From the NCBI RefSeq assembly GCF_000235605.1, contig NC_016584.1:1600001-1664000 (forward strand): a stretch of 64,000 nucleotides of DNA. Direction: 5' to 3'. The position numbers were made by a program, and so were the translations under genes. This document shows positions 55,470 through 63,881 of the stretch, piece by piece (within the stretch, counting starts at the first letter, position 1; each line of letters starts with the position of its first letter). The notes below the pieces were generated by a model that was not told the DNA's origin, did no database searches, and saw nothing but the letters and a program-made list of their open reading frames with translations. The stretch is from Desulfosporosinus orientis DSM 765 (GTDB taxonomy: Bacteria > Bacillota > Desulfitobacteriia > Desulfitobacteriales > Desulfitobacteriaceae).

Positions 55470-56245
55470 TTCAGGAACGTTTAAATCAGGCTTGTGAAAT
55501 TCTCGGCCTGATCCATATGAACGCTGTGTATGACCACCACGCAGAAGAAGCTTCTAAAGGTAGTATATCTTATCTAGAATTTCTGGACAAGTTGTTATGG
55601 GCTGAGATTGAAGCTAAGCGCGACCGGGCTGCCAAGGCTAACATGAAACTGGCGAAACTTCCCTATGTGAAAACACTGGAACAATTCGACTTTGATTTTC
55701 AGCCTAGTGCTAACGCTCGAAAGATCAATGAACTGAAAACCCTAGGCTTTGTAGCCCGCGCTGAAAATGTAGTATTCCTCGGGCCGCCAGGTGTAGGCAA
55801 AACCCATCTGGCGGTAGGCCTTGCGGTTGAAGCGATTAAAAACGGTTATACGGCTTACTTTCTAAGCGCCCATGAGCTGATTGCAATGATTAAGGAGAAC
55901 ATCATCTCCGGGCGGATTCACCGCAAGATTAAAACTCTATGTAAACCCGGCATCTTGATCATCGATGAAGTTGGGTATGCAGGAATGGATGATGAAACGG
56001 CGCATTATTTCTTTCAGATCATCTCTAGCCGTTACGAAAAGGGATCGATTATCCTAACTTCGAATAAATCATACGGAGAATGGGGAGATGTATTTGGTGA
56101 TAATATCGTCGCAACGGCGATTCTTGACCGCCTATTACACCACTCTACGACCATTAATATTAAGGGAGATAGCTACAGGGTGAAAGAAAAGAAAAAAGCA
56201 GGTTTTTATGATCCCAGTAAATTGGAGTTCACTCCGACCGACTAG
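55466..56245 (+). CDS. istB: IS21 helper ATPase IstB
   Basis: 259 aa DnaC/DnaA-like AAA+ ATPase that loads IstA on target DNA. Walker A is GPPGVGKTHLA, Walker B ILIIDEVGYA, and sensor I lies in IILTSNKSYGEWG. The four-base overlap with istA is typical. The gene ends 13 bases before the right inverted repeat. Confidence 0.97.
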   Translation: MIQERLNQACEILGLIHMNAVYDHHAEEASKGSISYLEFLDKLLWAEIEAKRDRAAKANMKLAKLPYVKTLEQFDFDFQPSANARKINELKTLGFVARAENVVFLGPPGVGKTHLAVGLAVEAIKNGYTAYFLSAHELIAMIKENIISGRIHRKIKTLCKPGILIIDEVGYAGMDDETAHYFFQIISSRYEKGSIILTSNKSYGEWGDVFGDNIVATAILDRLLHHSTTINIKGDSYRVKEKKKAGFYDPSKLEFTPTD

Positions 56246-56276
56246 TAAACAGCTAATTGGGGAATTTTCAACCGTT

Positions 56277-56571
56277 GTTTTTGAGGAATTTTGAACTGGG
56301 GTTGACAATGGGTACAGAAGAGTATCTCGATATGCTGGCGAAAAGTGAAATGGATCCACCGTTTAATACTTTAGATACTTGTCCATCAAACCTAATTGAC
56401 TATTTCACGATAAAATATTGTGCACCTGCTATAGTAAACAAGCATAGATTATCAGTATAACCCCTATGAGAAAGCAAGATCATTACTGTCCCTTCAGAGA
56501 TAAGAGATATTTCTTAGATAGGATAAATATGGAGCAAATTATTATAAATCATCGAAAGGAATGATATTAAC
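56277..56571 (+). other. region between the IS21 element and the GMC gene
   Basis: No supported gene. A 50-codon frame from ATG 56308 (MGTEEYLDMLAKSEMDPPFN) has no ribosome site and may be a scrap of the interrupted sequence. Confidence 0.35.
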
Positions 56572-58257
56572 TTGTCAGAAAAAAGAATTTTCGATTACAT
56601 TGTGATTGGCGCAGGAACTGCTGGAGGAATAATCGCCAATAAGTTAACCGATGATAAAGATACATCTGTACTAGTCCTTGAAGCAGGAACGAACATGACG
56701 GACGAGTTAAGTAGTGCTTCCTTTGCGACAGCAGCTAGTTTAGCAAATGATAATAAGTTTTCATTTAATATTCTGTCACGAACAGAGTCAATTATAGGAC
56801 GTCAGCTTAAATTATGGGGTGGAAGAGTAATTGGTGGAAGTTCAGACCATAATTTCATGTTAGCAGTACGAGGAAGTCGTAATCTATATAATGAGTGGGC
56901 AAATCTCGTCGGTAGTCAATGGAGTTACGAACGTATTCTTCGCTTATTCAAAAAAGATGAGACCTACACAGGAAATACCCAAAGCCCGAATCAACGAGGA
57001 ACAAAAGGCCCGATCTTTATTAGACAACAAATCATTCCTAATAATGGACTTATCAATACGTTAGCTCAAGCAACATCCGATGTATTGGGTATCCCAATTG
57101 TTGAAGACTATAATACAGGCATCAGAGATTGTACGTTCTTCAAATCACAATTTACTCAACAAGAAGTTAACGGAATGTTTGTACGTTCATCCACTTCAAC
57201 GGGATACTTGAATGAAGATGTTGTAACCCAAGGAAATGAGTTTTATCCAGATGAATTTGGGGTTAGGGGACGAAAGTTAGTTATTTTCGCAAAAACAACA
57301 GTGGATAAGATTATCTTTAAACGAAAAAAAGGAAGAAACATTGCTGTTGGTGTTCAATATGTCAGAGATGGAGTGACACAGGAAGCTTTTGCTAGAAATG
57401 AAATTATTATTTCTGCGGGAATTTTGTCGTCGGTCATCTTGCAACGGTCAGGAATCGGCAGACCGGCTGATTTAGCGGAAGCAGGTATATCAACATTAGT
57501 GAAGAGCCCTAATGTTGGTTACAATTTGCAAGCTCATTTTAATGTCGGAATCGGAATAGAAGTCGAAACCAGCAGACTACTTCAAGTATTGTCGGCTGAT
57601 CCTGATCAGCCAATTGCAATAGGTGCTTTTAAAAAGGAAAAAGGACCTGGGCGTCGCCTTCAATTACTTGGGCTTCCATTGCCTGTGTTTCTTCCAATTC
57701 AAGATGTGCTTGTTAATCAGTGGAGTTTTGATCCAACAAAGCCTAGTAACGTCATGAGTATTGGAATTGTTGACGTTAACCCCAAGAGCAAGGGCACTAT
57801 TATGGTCGCACATAGCGATCCGGAGGCTTTTCCATCAATTAACTTTAATCCTTTAGAGAATCCTGATGACTTAAATTTTATGGTGCATCAATATATTGAG
57901 ACGTACAAAATAATGATGAAGGCTCGTGAGCTGGATCCGGACGGTATTTATAAGGTTGTATATCCTCCTGAAACGATATTTAACTTAACAGATGAGATAG
58001 AAAAAAGAAATCTGCTTGCTGATTTTGCCCGGGCGACTTATGTAAATCTCGCTCATATTGGAGGACAATGTAGAATGGGCAGAAATATTCAAGAAGGCGT
58101 TGTTGATGGATTCCTAAATGTTTTTGGTACGGAAAAGCTTAGAGTCGCTGATCTTTCCGTTGCTCCTATTTTACCGGATGGTAATACTTCGATACCTGCT
58201 CAGATGATCGGTTTAAATGCGGTACGCTTTATTCGGAAGGATCTTCACAATATGTAG
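56572..58257 (+). CDS. GMC-family FAD oxidoreductase
   Basis: 561 aa, TTG start eleven bases after GAAAGG. It has an N-terminal FAD loop (FDYIVIGAGTAGGIIANKL with VLVLEAG), GGRVIGGSSDHNFM where the family has GGSSxxN, and a C-terminal GMC domain with the catalytic His in LAHIGGQCRMG and the Asn/His loop PDGNTSIPAQMIG. Such enzymes oxidise alcohols, choline or sugars. There is no signal peptide. Codon use is more AT-rich than in the flanking genes, and the gene sits beside an IS element, which suggests acquisition by transfer. It is unusual in a strict anaerobe because many members pass electrons to oxygen. Confidence 0.9.
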   Translation: MSEKRIFDYIVIGAGTAGGIIANKLTDDKDTSVLVLEAGTNMTDELSSASFATAASLANDNKFSFNILSRTESIIGRQLKLWGGRVIGGSSDHNFMLAVRGSRNLYNEWANLVGSQWSYERILRLFKKDETYTGNTQSPNQRGTKGPIFIRQQIIPNNGLINTLAQATSDVLGIPIVEDYNTGIRDCTFFKSQFTQQEVNGMFVRSSTSTGYLNEDVVTQGNEFYPDEFGVRGRKLVIFAKTTVDKIIFKRKKGRNIAVGVQYVRDGVTQEAFARNEIIISAGILSSVILQRSGIGRPADLAEAGISTLVKSPNVGYNLQAHFNVGIGIEVETSRLLQVLSADPDQPIAIGAFKKEKGPGRRLQLLGLPLPVFLPIQDVLVNQWSFDPTKPSNVMSIGIVDVNPKSKGTIMVAHSDPEAFPSINFNPLENPDDLNFMVHQYIETYKIMMKARELDPDGIYKVVYPPETIFNLTDEIEKRNLLADFARATYVNLAHIGGQCRMGRNIQEGVVDGFLNVFGTEKLRVADLSVAPILPDGNTSIPAQMIGLNAVRFIRKDLHNM

Positions 58258-58298
58258 TTATGGGGTGTCAACTTAAATAGAAAGACCAATACGAGATG

Positions 58299-58322
58299 AA
58301 GGCTTGGTGTCAACCAAGCCTT
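58299..58322 (+). terminator. hairpin after the GMC gene
   Basis: Perfect 10-bp stem AAGGCTTGGT/ACCAAGCCTT with a GTCA loop; the T tract is weak. Confidence 0.6.
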
Positions 58323-58326
58323 CTCA

Positions 58327-58381
58327 TTGACAAATTAGGTCTATAGTTATAGACTAAAGAAAAGAGTCTATAACTATAGAC
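58327..58381 (+). promoter_or_regulatory. promoter with paired operators of the BlaI-like repressor
   Basis: A TTGACA at 58327-58332 is followed 17 bases later by TAGACT (58350-58355). Two 16-bp sites, GTCTATAGTTATAGAC (58339-58354) and GTCTATAACTATAGAC (58366-58381), are exact reverse complements of each other and are imperfect dyads in themselves. The first covers the -10 box, the second the transcription start region. This is the expected arrangement for BlaI/MecI autorepression. Confidence 0.85.
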
Positions 58382-58399
58382 TTAAAGGAGGCATTAACC

Positions 58400-58762
58400 T
58401 TGGACCAGCTTAAACTCTGCGAAAGTGAGTACCGTTTTACCACCATCGTATGGGAACATGAACCCCTGGGCTCCGGCGAACTGGTGACTCTCTGTGAACA
58501 ACAGCTGGGCTGGAAGAAGTCTACCACCTATACTGTCCTGAAAAAGCTCTGTGAAAGGGGAATTCTTAAAAACGAAAATGCCCTGGTCACAGCCCTTGTC
58601 CTCCAAGCTCAAGTACAGAAGTATGAAAGCGAACAGTTTATTAACCGCACCTTTGGCGGTTCTTTACCCAGCTTTCTGACAGCATTTATGAATGATAAAA
58701 AGTTAAGCCGGAAAGAGGCTGATCAGCTAAAGAAACTCATCGACAGCTACAAGGAGGAGTAG
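58400..58762 (+). CDS. BlaI/MecI/CopY-family repressor
   Basis: 120 aa, TTG start eight bases after AAAGGAGG. The winged helix is FTTIVWEHEPLGSGELVTLC...GWKKSTTYTVLKKLCERGIL, matching BlaI, and the C-terminal dimerisation helices (LPSFLTAFM...LSRKEADQLKKLIDSY) contain the region where BlaR1-triggered cleavage occurs in the family. It probably represses its own operon through the two sites just upstream. It is three bases from the sensor gene. Confidence 0.93.
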   Translation: MDQLKLCESEYRFTTIVWEHEPLGSGELVTLCEQQLGWKKSTTYTVLKKLCERGILKNENALVTALVLQAQVQKYESEQFINRTFGGSLPSFLTAFMNDKKLSRKEADQLKKLIDSYKEE

Positions 58763-58765
58763 GTT

Positions 58766-61174
58766 ATGGAACAATTCCTGCAGGATGTATTCCTGGCTGT
58801 TTTAAATATGAGTATTACTGCCGGCTATGCCATACTCTTTGTTTTGCTGGCCCGCTTGTTGTTAAAGAAAACCTCCAAAATTTTCTCCTATTGTCTATGG
58901 GGAGTGGTGCTGTTTCGCTTAATCAGTCCCGTTTCGTTCTCCTTTGCCTTGAGTTTTTTTGGCTTTATGAAAAAGGATTCCATGGAACATATTCCTGCCG
59001 GCATTGGCATGATGGCACAACCTCAAGTCGACTTAGGCGTCGATTATGTCAGCCAAGCCGTCACATCCTCTCTGCCAGCGGCTACTCCCATTGCCAGTGC
59101 CAACCCCATGCAGATTATTCTATTTATTGCTTCTCTGATATGGGCGTTGGGTGTTTTAAGTTTATTGGCCTATAGCTTGGTTTCCTATGGGCTGCTGAAA
59201 AGAAAAGTCAGCCAGTCGATTCTTGTCAGAGACAATATTTGGGAGTGCCATGCCATCCAGTCTCCCTTTGTCTTAGGTTTCCTGAAGCCTAAGATCTACT
59301 TGCCTCCAGGTTTTTCTGAAGGGGAAAAGAGCTACATCCTTAAGCATGAGGAAATACATATTCGGCGCTATGATTATCTGATTAAGCCCTTGGCTTATTT
59401 TTTGCTCTGCCTTCACTGGTTTAATCCCTTGGTCTGGCTGAGTTTTATTTTGATGACAAAAGACATGGAAATGTCCTGCGATGAGGCAGTTATTAAGGAA
59501 TTGGGCAAGGAAATCAAACAAGATTACAGCCGCTCCCTTTTGTCCCTGGCCCTCAGTCACAAAATGATCAGCGGCAGTCCTCTGGCCTTTGGAGAAGGCA
59601 GTGCCAAAAGCCGGATCAAAAATATTCTAAACTATAAGCAACCTACTTTTTGGGGAATGCTGGCCGGGGCAGCAGGGATACTAATCCTATCCTTAGGCTT
59701 AATCTCCAATCCGCAAAGTTCTCAATCCGCTTCAGAAAGTTTGAATATTAACCATGCCGCCAAGATTTCAGCAGCCCAGGGTCAGCTCATCATCAGAGTT
59801 CACGGCCAAGGGGCTACCCTCATAACAGGGGAAGAGTTTGGAGAATGGCTGGCCGGAGTCTCGGTTGGTTGGGCAGAAAAGCAGGTTCGGTCTCCCTATG
59901 AGCTGAGTCCCACCTTAACCATCTATATTGATGGTGGCCCTGAACCCTATCGGCTGAATTTTTATGATTCGGAAAAAGGATTGGCTATGCTTTCCTTTGA
60001 CGGGAGCTCTCGCTATTATGCCATCCCTCCTCAGCAATATGAGCAAGTTTATAGCCTGTGGGGCCTCCGCAGCTATATCATCCCGGAGGCAGTTACCCAA
60101 GCATTATTGGACGGAAAGAAAACCAACCGGCGGAGTGTTCAGGACGTCCCTAACGAAAAGGACTACCAGGTTATTGAGATAGGTAAGGCAACATATTATC
60201 TCTACGAAGACGACGGCAAGTATTATTGTGAGCGGCCTTACTTGTTTATCAGGGAGTTAACGGAGGAATCTTATAAGGGAGCTCTAACCTTTGCTCATAA
60301 GCCCTCCGGCAGCAGTCAGGAATCCCTAAAAGAGTCTGCCCAGGAAGACCAGGAAATCGCCGAGCTTATCGAAAATAATTTGCAGACAATTATGTCATCC
60401 CCCTTGCAGTCCTCCAATCCGGATGATTATATCCAAGCTCACGACAGGGAGTATGAGAGTATCCTCAAGTATGGAGGCGAGAAAGCTCTGCCGTATCTTT
60501 TAGGCCAATTTAAAGCAGGAAATGCCGGGGGACTGCGGGGGCAAATCATGATGAGGCTTGCCAAGGAATTATTGGGGGTAAGAAATAATGTCAGCGATGA
60601 AACCTTATCGCCCCAGGAATGGTTCAGTCAGCTTCAGATTCGCCAGGAAGTCAGCTTGCCCGACTTTGCTTATCAAGGCAATGACCCTATTGCCAAGCTT
60701 GTCTATCAGACAGAAGTTGAGAAGCATAAAGGGCGGGGTGGATTTTGTGTTGTAGCCCCCCATCTCTTTGCCAGCTACCGGGAAGGGGGCAAACTCAAGG
60801 TTTTTGTGACAACCTATGCTCAAACCTTTCGCTTGTATGACAATGTTCTTTCTGAAGAAGAAGGGGGGATTATTCCGGTGGCCATCACCTATCAGGAAGG
60901 CGCCGGCGGGAGTTATACTCTGGAAAGCTATGAACAGGCCAAAGATGGGGCTTACTTCGCCTCTTCGATTCAAGAATTTTGTGTCATGCCTGTCTCGGGA
61001 AAACGGATTGAGGGGCTTGCCCAGCAAATACTCACTCACTACGGGGATTACAGGGATATCATCAATTTGCAGCGTAAAAACCTAACTGAGCATTTGCAAA
61101 GGAATAACCGATATGGGGTTTCTCTCTATCAGCCTCGTTATAAAATACCGGCGAAATTAATACCTATCACTTAA
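58766..61174 (+). CDS. BlaR1/MecR1-like membrane peptidase (M56) with long C-terminal extension
   Basis: 802 aa. Membrane helices at about 10-30, 38-58 and 110-135, then the zinc peptidase motif HEEIHIRRYD (HExxH) near residue 195, a further helix and EMSCDEAVIKEL with the third ligand. A fourth helix lies near 293-312. In true BlaR1 a penicillin-binding sensor follows. Here the remaining ~490 residues show no serine transpeptidase motifs (no SxxK-SDN-KTG set that I can see); instead they contain at least two domains, including a HEAT-like stretch around 565-600. It presumably senses a different cell-wall or stress signal and cleaves the repressor encoded just upstream. Confidence 0.85.
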   Translation: MEQFLQDVFLAVLNMSITAGYAILFVLLARLLLKKTSKIFSYCLWGVVLFRLISPVSFSFALSFFGFMKKDSMEHIPAGIGMMAQPQVDLGVDYVSQAVTSSLPAATPIASANPMQIILFIASLIWALGVLSLLAYSLVSYGLLKRKVSQSILVRDNIWECHAIQSPFVLGFLKPKIYLPPGFSEGEKSYILKHEEIHIRRYDYLIKPLAYFLLCLHWFNPLVWLSFILMTKDMEMSCDEAVIKELGKEIKQDYSRSLLSLALSHKMISGSPLAFGEGSAKSRIKNILNYKQPTFWGMLAGAAGILILSLGLISNPQSSQSASESLNINHAAKISAAQGQLIIRVHGQGATLITGEEFGEWLAGVSVGWAEKQVRSPYELSPTLTIYIDGGPEPYRLNFYDSEKGLAMLSFDGSSRYYAIPPQQYEQVYSLWGLRSYIIPEAVTQALLDGKKTNRRSVQDVPNEKDYQVIEIGKATYYLYEDDGKYYCERPYLFIRELTEESYKGALTFAHKPSGSSQESLKESAQEDQEIAELIENNLQTIMSSPLQSSNPDDYIQAHDREYESILKYGGEKALPYLLGQFKAGNAGGLRGQIMMRLAKELLGVRNNVSDETLSPQEWFSQLQIRQEVSLPDFAYQGNDPIAKLVYQTEVEKHKGRGGFCVVAPHLFASYREGGKLKVFVTTYAQTFRLYDNVLSEEEGGIIPVAITYQEGAGGSYTLESYEQAKDGAYFASSIQEFCVMPVSGKRIEGLAQQILTHYGDYRDIINLQRKNLTEHLQRNNRYGVSLYQPRYKIPAKLIPIT

Positions 61175-61279
61175 GAAAAAAGCTGAGATGGATGCTCCAG
61201 GTAAACATGGGACGTTATCACAAATTACTAATAGTGTTAAGTTGTGAACACTATTGCGGGCAATTCGTAATATTAAAAG

Positions 61280-61319
61280 AAGGGATTATCAAATTGATGA
61301 TATCCCTTCCTATTTTTTT
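61280..61319. terminator. terminator between the convergent BlaR1-like and flavin reductase genes
   Basis: AAGGGATTATCA (61280-61291) pairs with TGATATCCCTT (61298-61308) around one bulge, followed by a T-rich tract. It can serve both strands. Confidence 0.75.
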
Positions 61320-61884
61320 AGCCATTATTTGATTTTATTAATTTAACTCCTTCATTAAACACGGCTCCTACCGATGGGCCTAAACTATAGTAGCTGAGGC
61401 CCATTCCTAAAGTCGGATTGATTTTTAGTGGGTCGGGTACACCGTCTGTCAAGCAATTTTCCCTTGCAAATGTTGAAACTATTTCTCCAAAAAATACTTC
61501 AAATCCGGAGATAGGAACGGTTTGAATGACTTTGCATAAAAAATTCATAGGACATTCACTAATCATTGGAGCTTTTCCAATCTCATCATAGAATGATGAG
61601 AACAAATGTGATTTATCCGTTGTTTTTCCTGATACTAAACCGCAGTAATCTGTTTTTTGAATCATATCGACAGAGGGAATATTTACACTGAAGTATCCGT
61701 TTTCTTTGACGCCAATAGTTGTAAAATGGGTATCTTTTAAAGATATATAAAAAATCGGTCCTTGACACACTACTCCGAACGCTCCAACAGTGGCATAATT
61801 AGGCTTGCCGTTAACATCAGCTCCAGCAAGTACAATTGGAGTTGGGTTAACCATCGGGTAATTTTTGATTTTTACTTTTTCCAT
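61318..61884 (-). CDS. flavin reductase-like protein (FMN-binding split barrel)
   Basis: 188 aa; ATG at 61884 is preceded by GGAGG on the minus strand, so the longer upstream frame is not used. The fold is marked by NPTPIVLAGADVNGKPNYATVGAFGVVC, PIFYISLKDTHFTTIGVKENGYFSVNIPS and FFGEIV. Members bind FMN and act as flavin reductases or in ferric-siderophore and flavoredoxin-like electron transfer. Desulfovibrio flavoredoxin is a relative, which fits an anaerobe. The partner is unknown. Confidence 0.92.
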   Translation of the reverse strand: MEKVKIKNYPMVNPTPIVLAGADVNGKPNYATVGAFGVVCQGPIFYISLKDTHFTTIGVKENGYFSVNIPSVDMIQKTDYCGLVSGKTTDKSHLFSSFYDEIGKAPMISECPMNFLCKVIQTVPISGFEVFFGEIVSTFARENCLTDGVPDPLKINPTLGMGLSYYSLGPSVGAVFNEGVKLIKSNNG

Positions 61885-61997
61885 GTTCAATCCTCCAAAT
61901 ATAAGTTTTGCTTGGCTGCCAGCATGTATAATATAGCTGGTTTTCTCAAATAAGTATAGACTTTTTCTTTGTAATGATTTATCATATTGTAAAAGTG

Positions 61998-62036
61998 TGC
62001 CCATGAAGATCTATTTTATCTTCATGGGCATTTTTT
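61998..62036 (+). terminator. orphan plus-strand terminator
   Basis: Perfect 13-bp stem TGCCCATGAAGAT/ATCTTCATGGGCA (61998-62010 with 62018-62030) with six Ts. No plus-strand gene lies directly upstream, so it is probably a leftover of a deleted gene or ends an unrecognised transcript. Confidence 0.75.
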
Positions 62037-62065
62037 GTATTTTTAGGTAAATGGTATGATCAGCT

Positions 62066-62290
62066 ATAAGACGATTTCTCTATGCTAACAGGCGGGAACA
62101 TGATGCCAATAAACAAACTCATCAACAAGTCATTCAATGGATTCGCCAAAAGATGAGCGAGATCAAAGGCAAGAAGGAGGAATTGGATCACATTCTTGAT
62201 ACTCTTAACTGGATGTTGGAATACAGGATGGCCTTAATGAATGACCCGGAAAAGGCTAACTCTTTGTTAAAGCTTCGACATTCTGAATAG
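62066..62290 (+). pseudogene. C-terminal fragment of a MerR-like regulator
   Basis: The frame SAIRRFLYANRREHDANKQT ... QVIQWIRQKMSEIKGKKEEL ... LNWMLEYRMALMNDPEKANS runs from a stop at about 62056 to TAG 62288. It is the helical C-terminal half seen after the DNA-binding domain in some MerR-type regulators. The N-terminal winged helix and any start are missing, so this is a truncated remnant. The family call is tentative. Confidence 0.5.
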
Positions 62291-62326
62291 GTCATCCTTA
62301 ATTAAAGATTAAAATCTGGTTCAAGC

Positions 62327-63568
62327 TCAGTTTTTAATGAGTATTGATAAGTAACTCATAGAGTTTAAACCTTTGCTTATGAACCAATCTTTTGTTTCAT
62401 TGATGTATTGGGGATTATGTTCAATTGTTTTGGCAAAGGACTGAATCAGCTTAACTAACAACTCTAAATTAAGTCCTTGATGGAATCCGGCAATACCGAT
62501 AAGAAGCATTTTGATCAACGAGTAATGAAACACGAGCTTAATATATTCGTCAAAAATGTCTCCGTCGCACAGTGGAAAAAGGTTATTGTAGACGTAATTC
62601 ACCAGATAATTCTCAAAAACATATTCGTGCTCAATAGCAAAAGGAGCGTAGTAATTTTCATAGGCCAGACGATAGTTTTCAGCGGAAATATCTAAGCTAA
62701 TGTCAGGGGAATGTTTTATGCCTTGCAAAAATTCAAGGAAACATTCAGCGTAGCGTTGATTGGTTATTCCCTGTACAAGCCTAGTGAGAGCGCCTTGCAT
62801 CAACAGTTTAAACTGAACTGCTGGGGAAGTGGGGGTTTTTGCGAGAATCGCGATTAAAGACTCTTTCTTTATAAATTGGGCAAAGGAAGTAATAAGATTA
62901 GGTATAGTATCAACCTTTTTTTCATTACATACTTTGGAAAGCTTTTGAAAAAATAATCCTAGGATAATAAACCGTTCCTCGAGCTTATAATCCCTGTTTT
63001 TTAATATTTGAAGTGTAAGATTTCGCAAATCCTGAAAATACTTATTTGGTGTATCAGTGAAAGCTGGATCATTGGTATTAACTGATATAGAAATATTGTT
63101 GCGCACATCCAGAGTTTCTTGTACTGAAATAAAGTTAATCCCTTTGGAGTTTAATAGTGCCATGCGAACAGCCTCAGGGCAAGACATGACAGCGGATTTT
63201 TCCAAGATACCGTCGACTACATTAGTCATCCGAGGAAACGTAAAACAGATCTTGGATAAATATTCTTCACCCTGTTTTAGCTGTATTAAGCAGAGCTTTT
63301 CTTCAGTTAAAAAAGGGCAAGTTGAATCATTGTTTAGTTCTACATGGGCGTAGGATTCTTCACTTTGTTCTGTTTGATTGAGTACGACCTTATCATCGAT
63401 TATTTCTTTCAAAGCTAGGTCCTGGATCTTGCTGAATTTTTGGAAGGTTTTGCTGTCCACTGTGATAGTGCTCCAACCAAAACAGCAGCTATCTTCGCAG
63501 GCAGACCCTATGCAATTGAAAGACTTTAGGTAGAGTGGCATTTGTATTTCTTGCGTTAGTTTGGTCAT
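62327..63568 (-). CDS. fliB: flagellin lysine-N-methylase (FliB family)
   Basis: 413 aa, ATG behind GAGG on the minus strand. The cysteine-rich N-terminus CIGSACEDSCCFGWSTITVD is the FliB/YkgJ-type metal-cluster signature, followed by FLTEEKLCLIQ and SKICFTFPR, where further ligands lie. FliB methylates surface lysines of flagellin with S-adenosylmethionine. No flagellin or flagellar gene is nearby, so this may be an orphan copy, which is common in Clostridia. Confidence 0.88.
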   Translation of the reverse strand: MTKLTQEIQMPLYLKSFNCIGSACEDSCCFGWSTITVDSKTFQKFSKIQDLALKEIIDDKVVLNQTEQSEESYAHVELNNDSTCPFLTEEKLCLIQLKQGEEYLSKICFTFPRMTNVVDGILEKSAVMSCPEAVRMALLNSKGINFISVQETLDVRNNISISVNTNDPAFTDTPNKYFQDLRNLTLQILKNRDYKLEERFIILGLFFQKLSKVCNEKKVDTIPNLITSFAQFIKKESLIAILAKTPTSPAVQFKLLMQGALTRLVQGITNQRYAECFLEFLQGIKHSPDISLDISAENYRLAYENYYAPFAIEHEYVFENYLVNYVYNNLFPLCDGDIFDEYIKLVFHYSLIKMLLIGIAGFHQGLNLELLVKLIQSFAKTIEHNPQYINETKDWFISKGLNSMSYLSILIKN

Positions 63569-63823
63569 GTTTTTTCCTCATATCCATTTAAAAATTTTAA
63601 TATTAATTAGGAAATTGCGATAAAAAATAATTTGATGGGGTTCCGTTGTGCACAATTAGTATAATTCTACACCCAAATATGGGTCTATTTCCCTGTTGCT
63701 TTTAATAAAAATATTAAGTATTAGACCCCGACAAAATTTATGGCGAAAAGAATCAGTACTACTCTACTCAATACTTGATGAAAACCACTCTTACCTAAAT
63801 AGCTATCAAAAGAGAACGCAAAA
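63569..63823 (-). promoter_or_regulatory. intergenic region upstream of fliB
   Basis: About 250 AT-rich bases without a gene; it must hold the minus-strand fliB promoter. No clear -35/-10 pair was singled out. Confidence 0.4.
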
Positions 63824-63851
63824 GAGGGCTAATGCTTTGATGCATTAACCC
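63824..63851 (-). terminator. terminator of the edge gene
   Basis: AGGGCTAATGC pairs with GCATTAACCCT with one mismatch; on the minus strand it is followed by CTCTTTTG. It lies just past the stop of the gene at the window end. Confidence 0.65.
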
Positions 63852-63881
63852 TTACTCAACACAAGTTGTTTTAAGGCCAAA

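Larger units (their letters stand above)
54169..56276 (+). mobile_element. IS21-family insertion sequence
   Basis: Bounded by perfect 18-bp terminal inverted repeats: AACGGTTGAAAATTCCCC at 54169-54186 and its complement at 56259-56276. It carries the istA/istB pair with the usual 4-base overlap. Past the right repeat a similar motif (GGAATTTTGAAC, 56283-56294) occurs, as expected for the multiple terminal repeats of IS21, but no matching copy is seen on the left, so the true right end may lie slightly further or the left end may be shortened. Both genes look intact. Confidence 0.9.

Noticed and set aside
58766-61174. Classic beta-lactam sensor BlaR1
   Set aside because: The peptidase part fits, but no penicillin-binding motifs are visible in the long C-terminal part and no beta-lactamase is adjacent.
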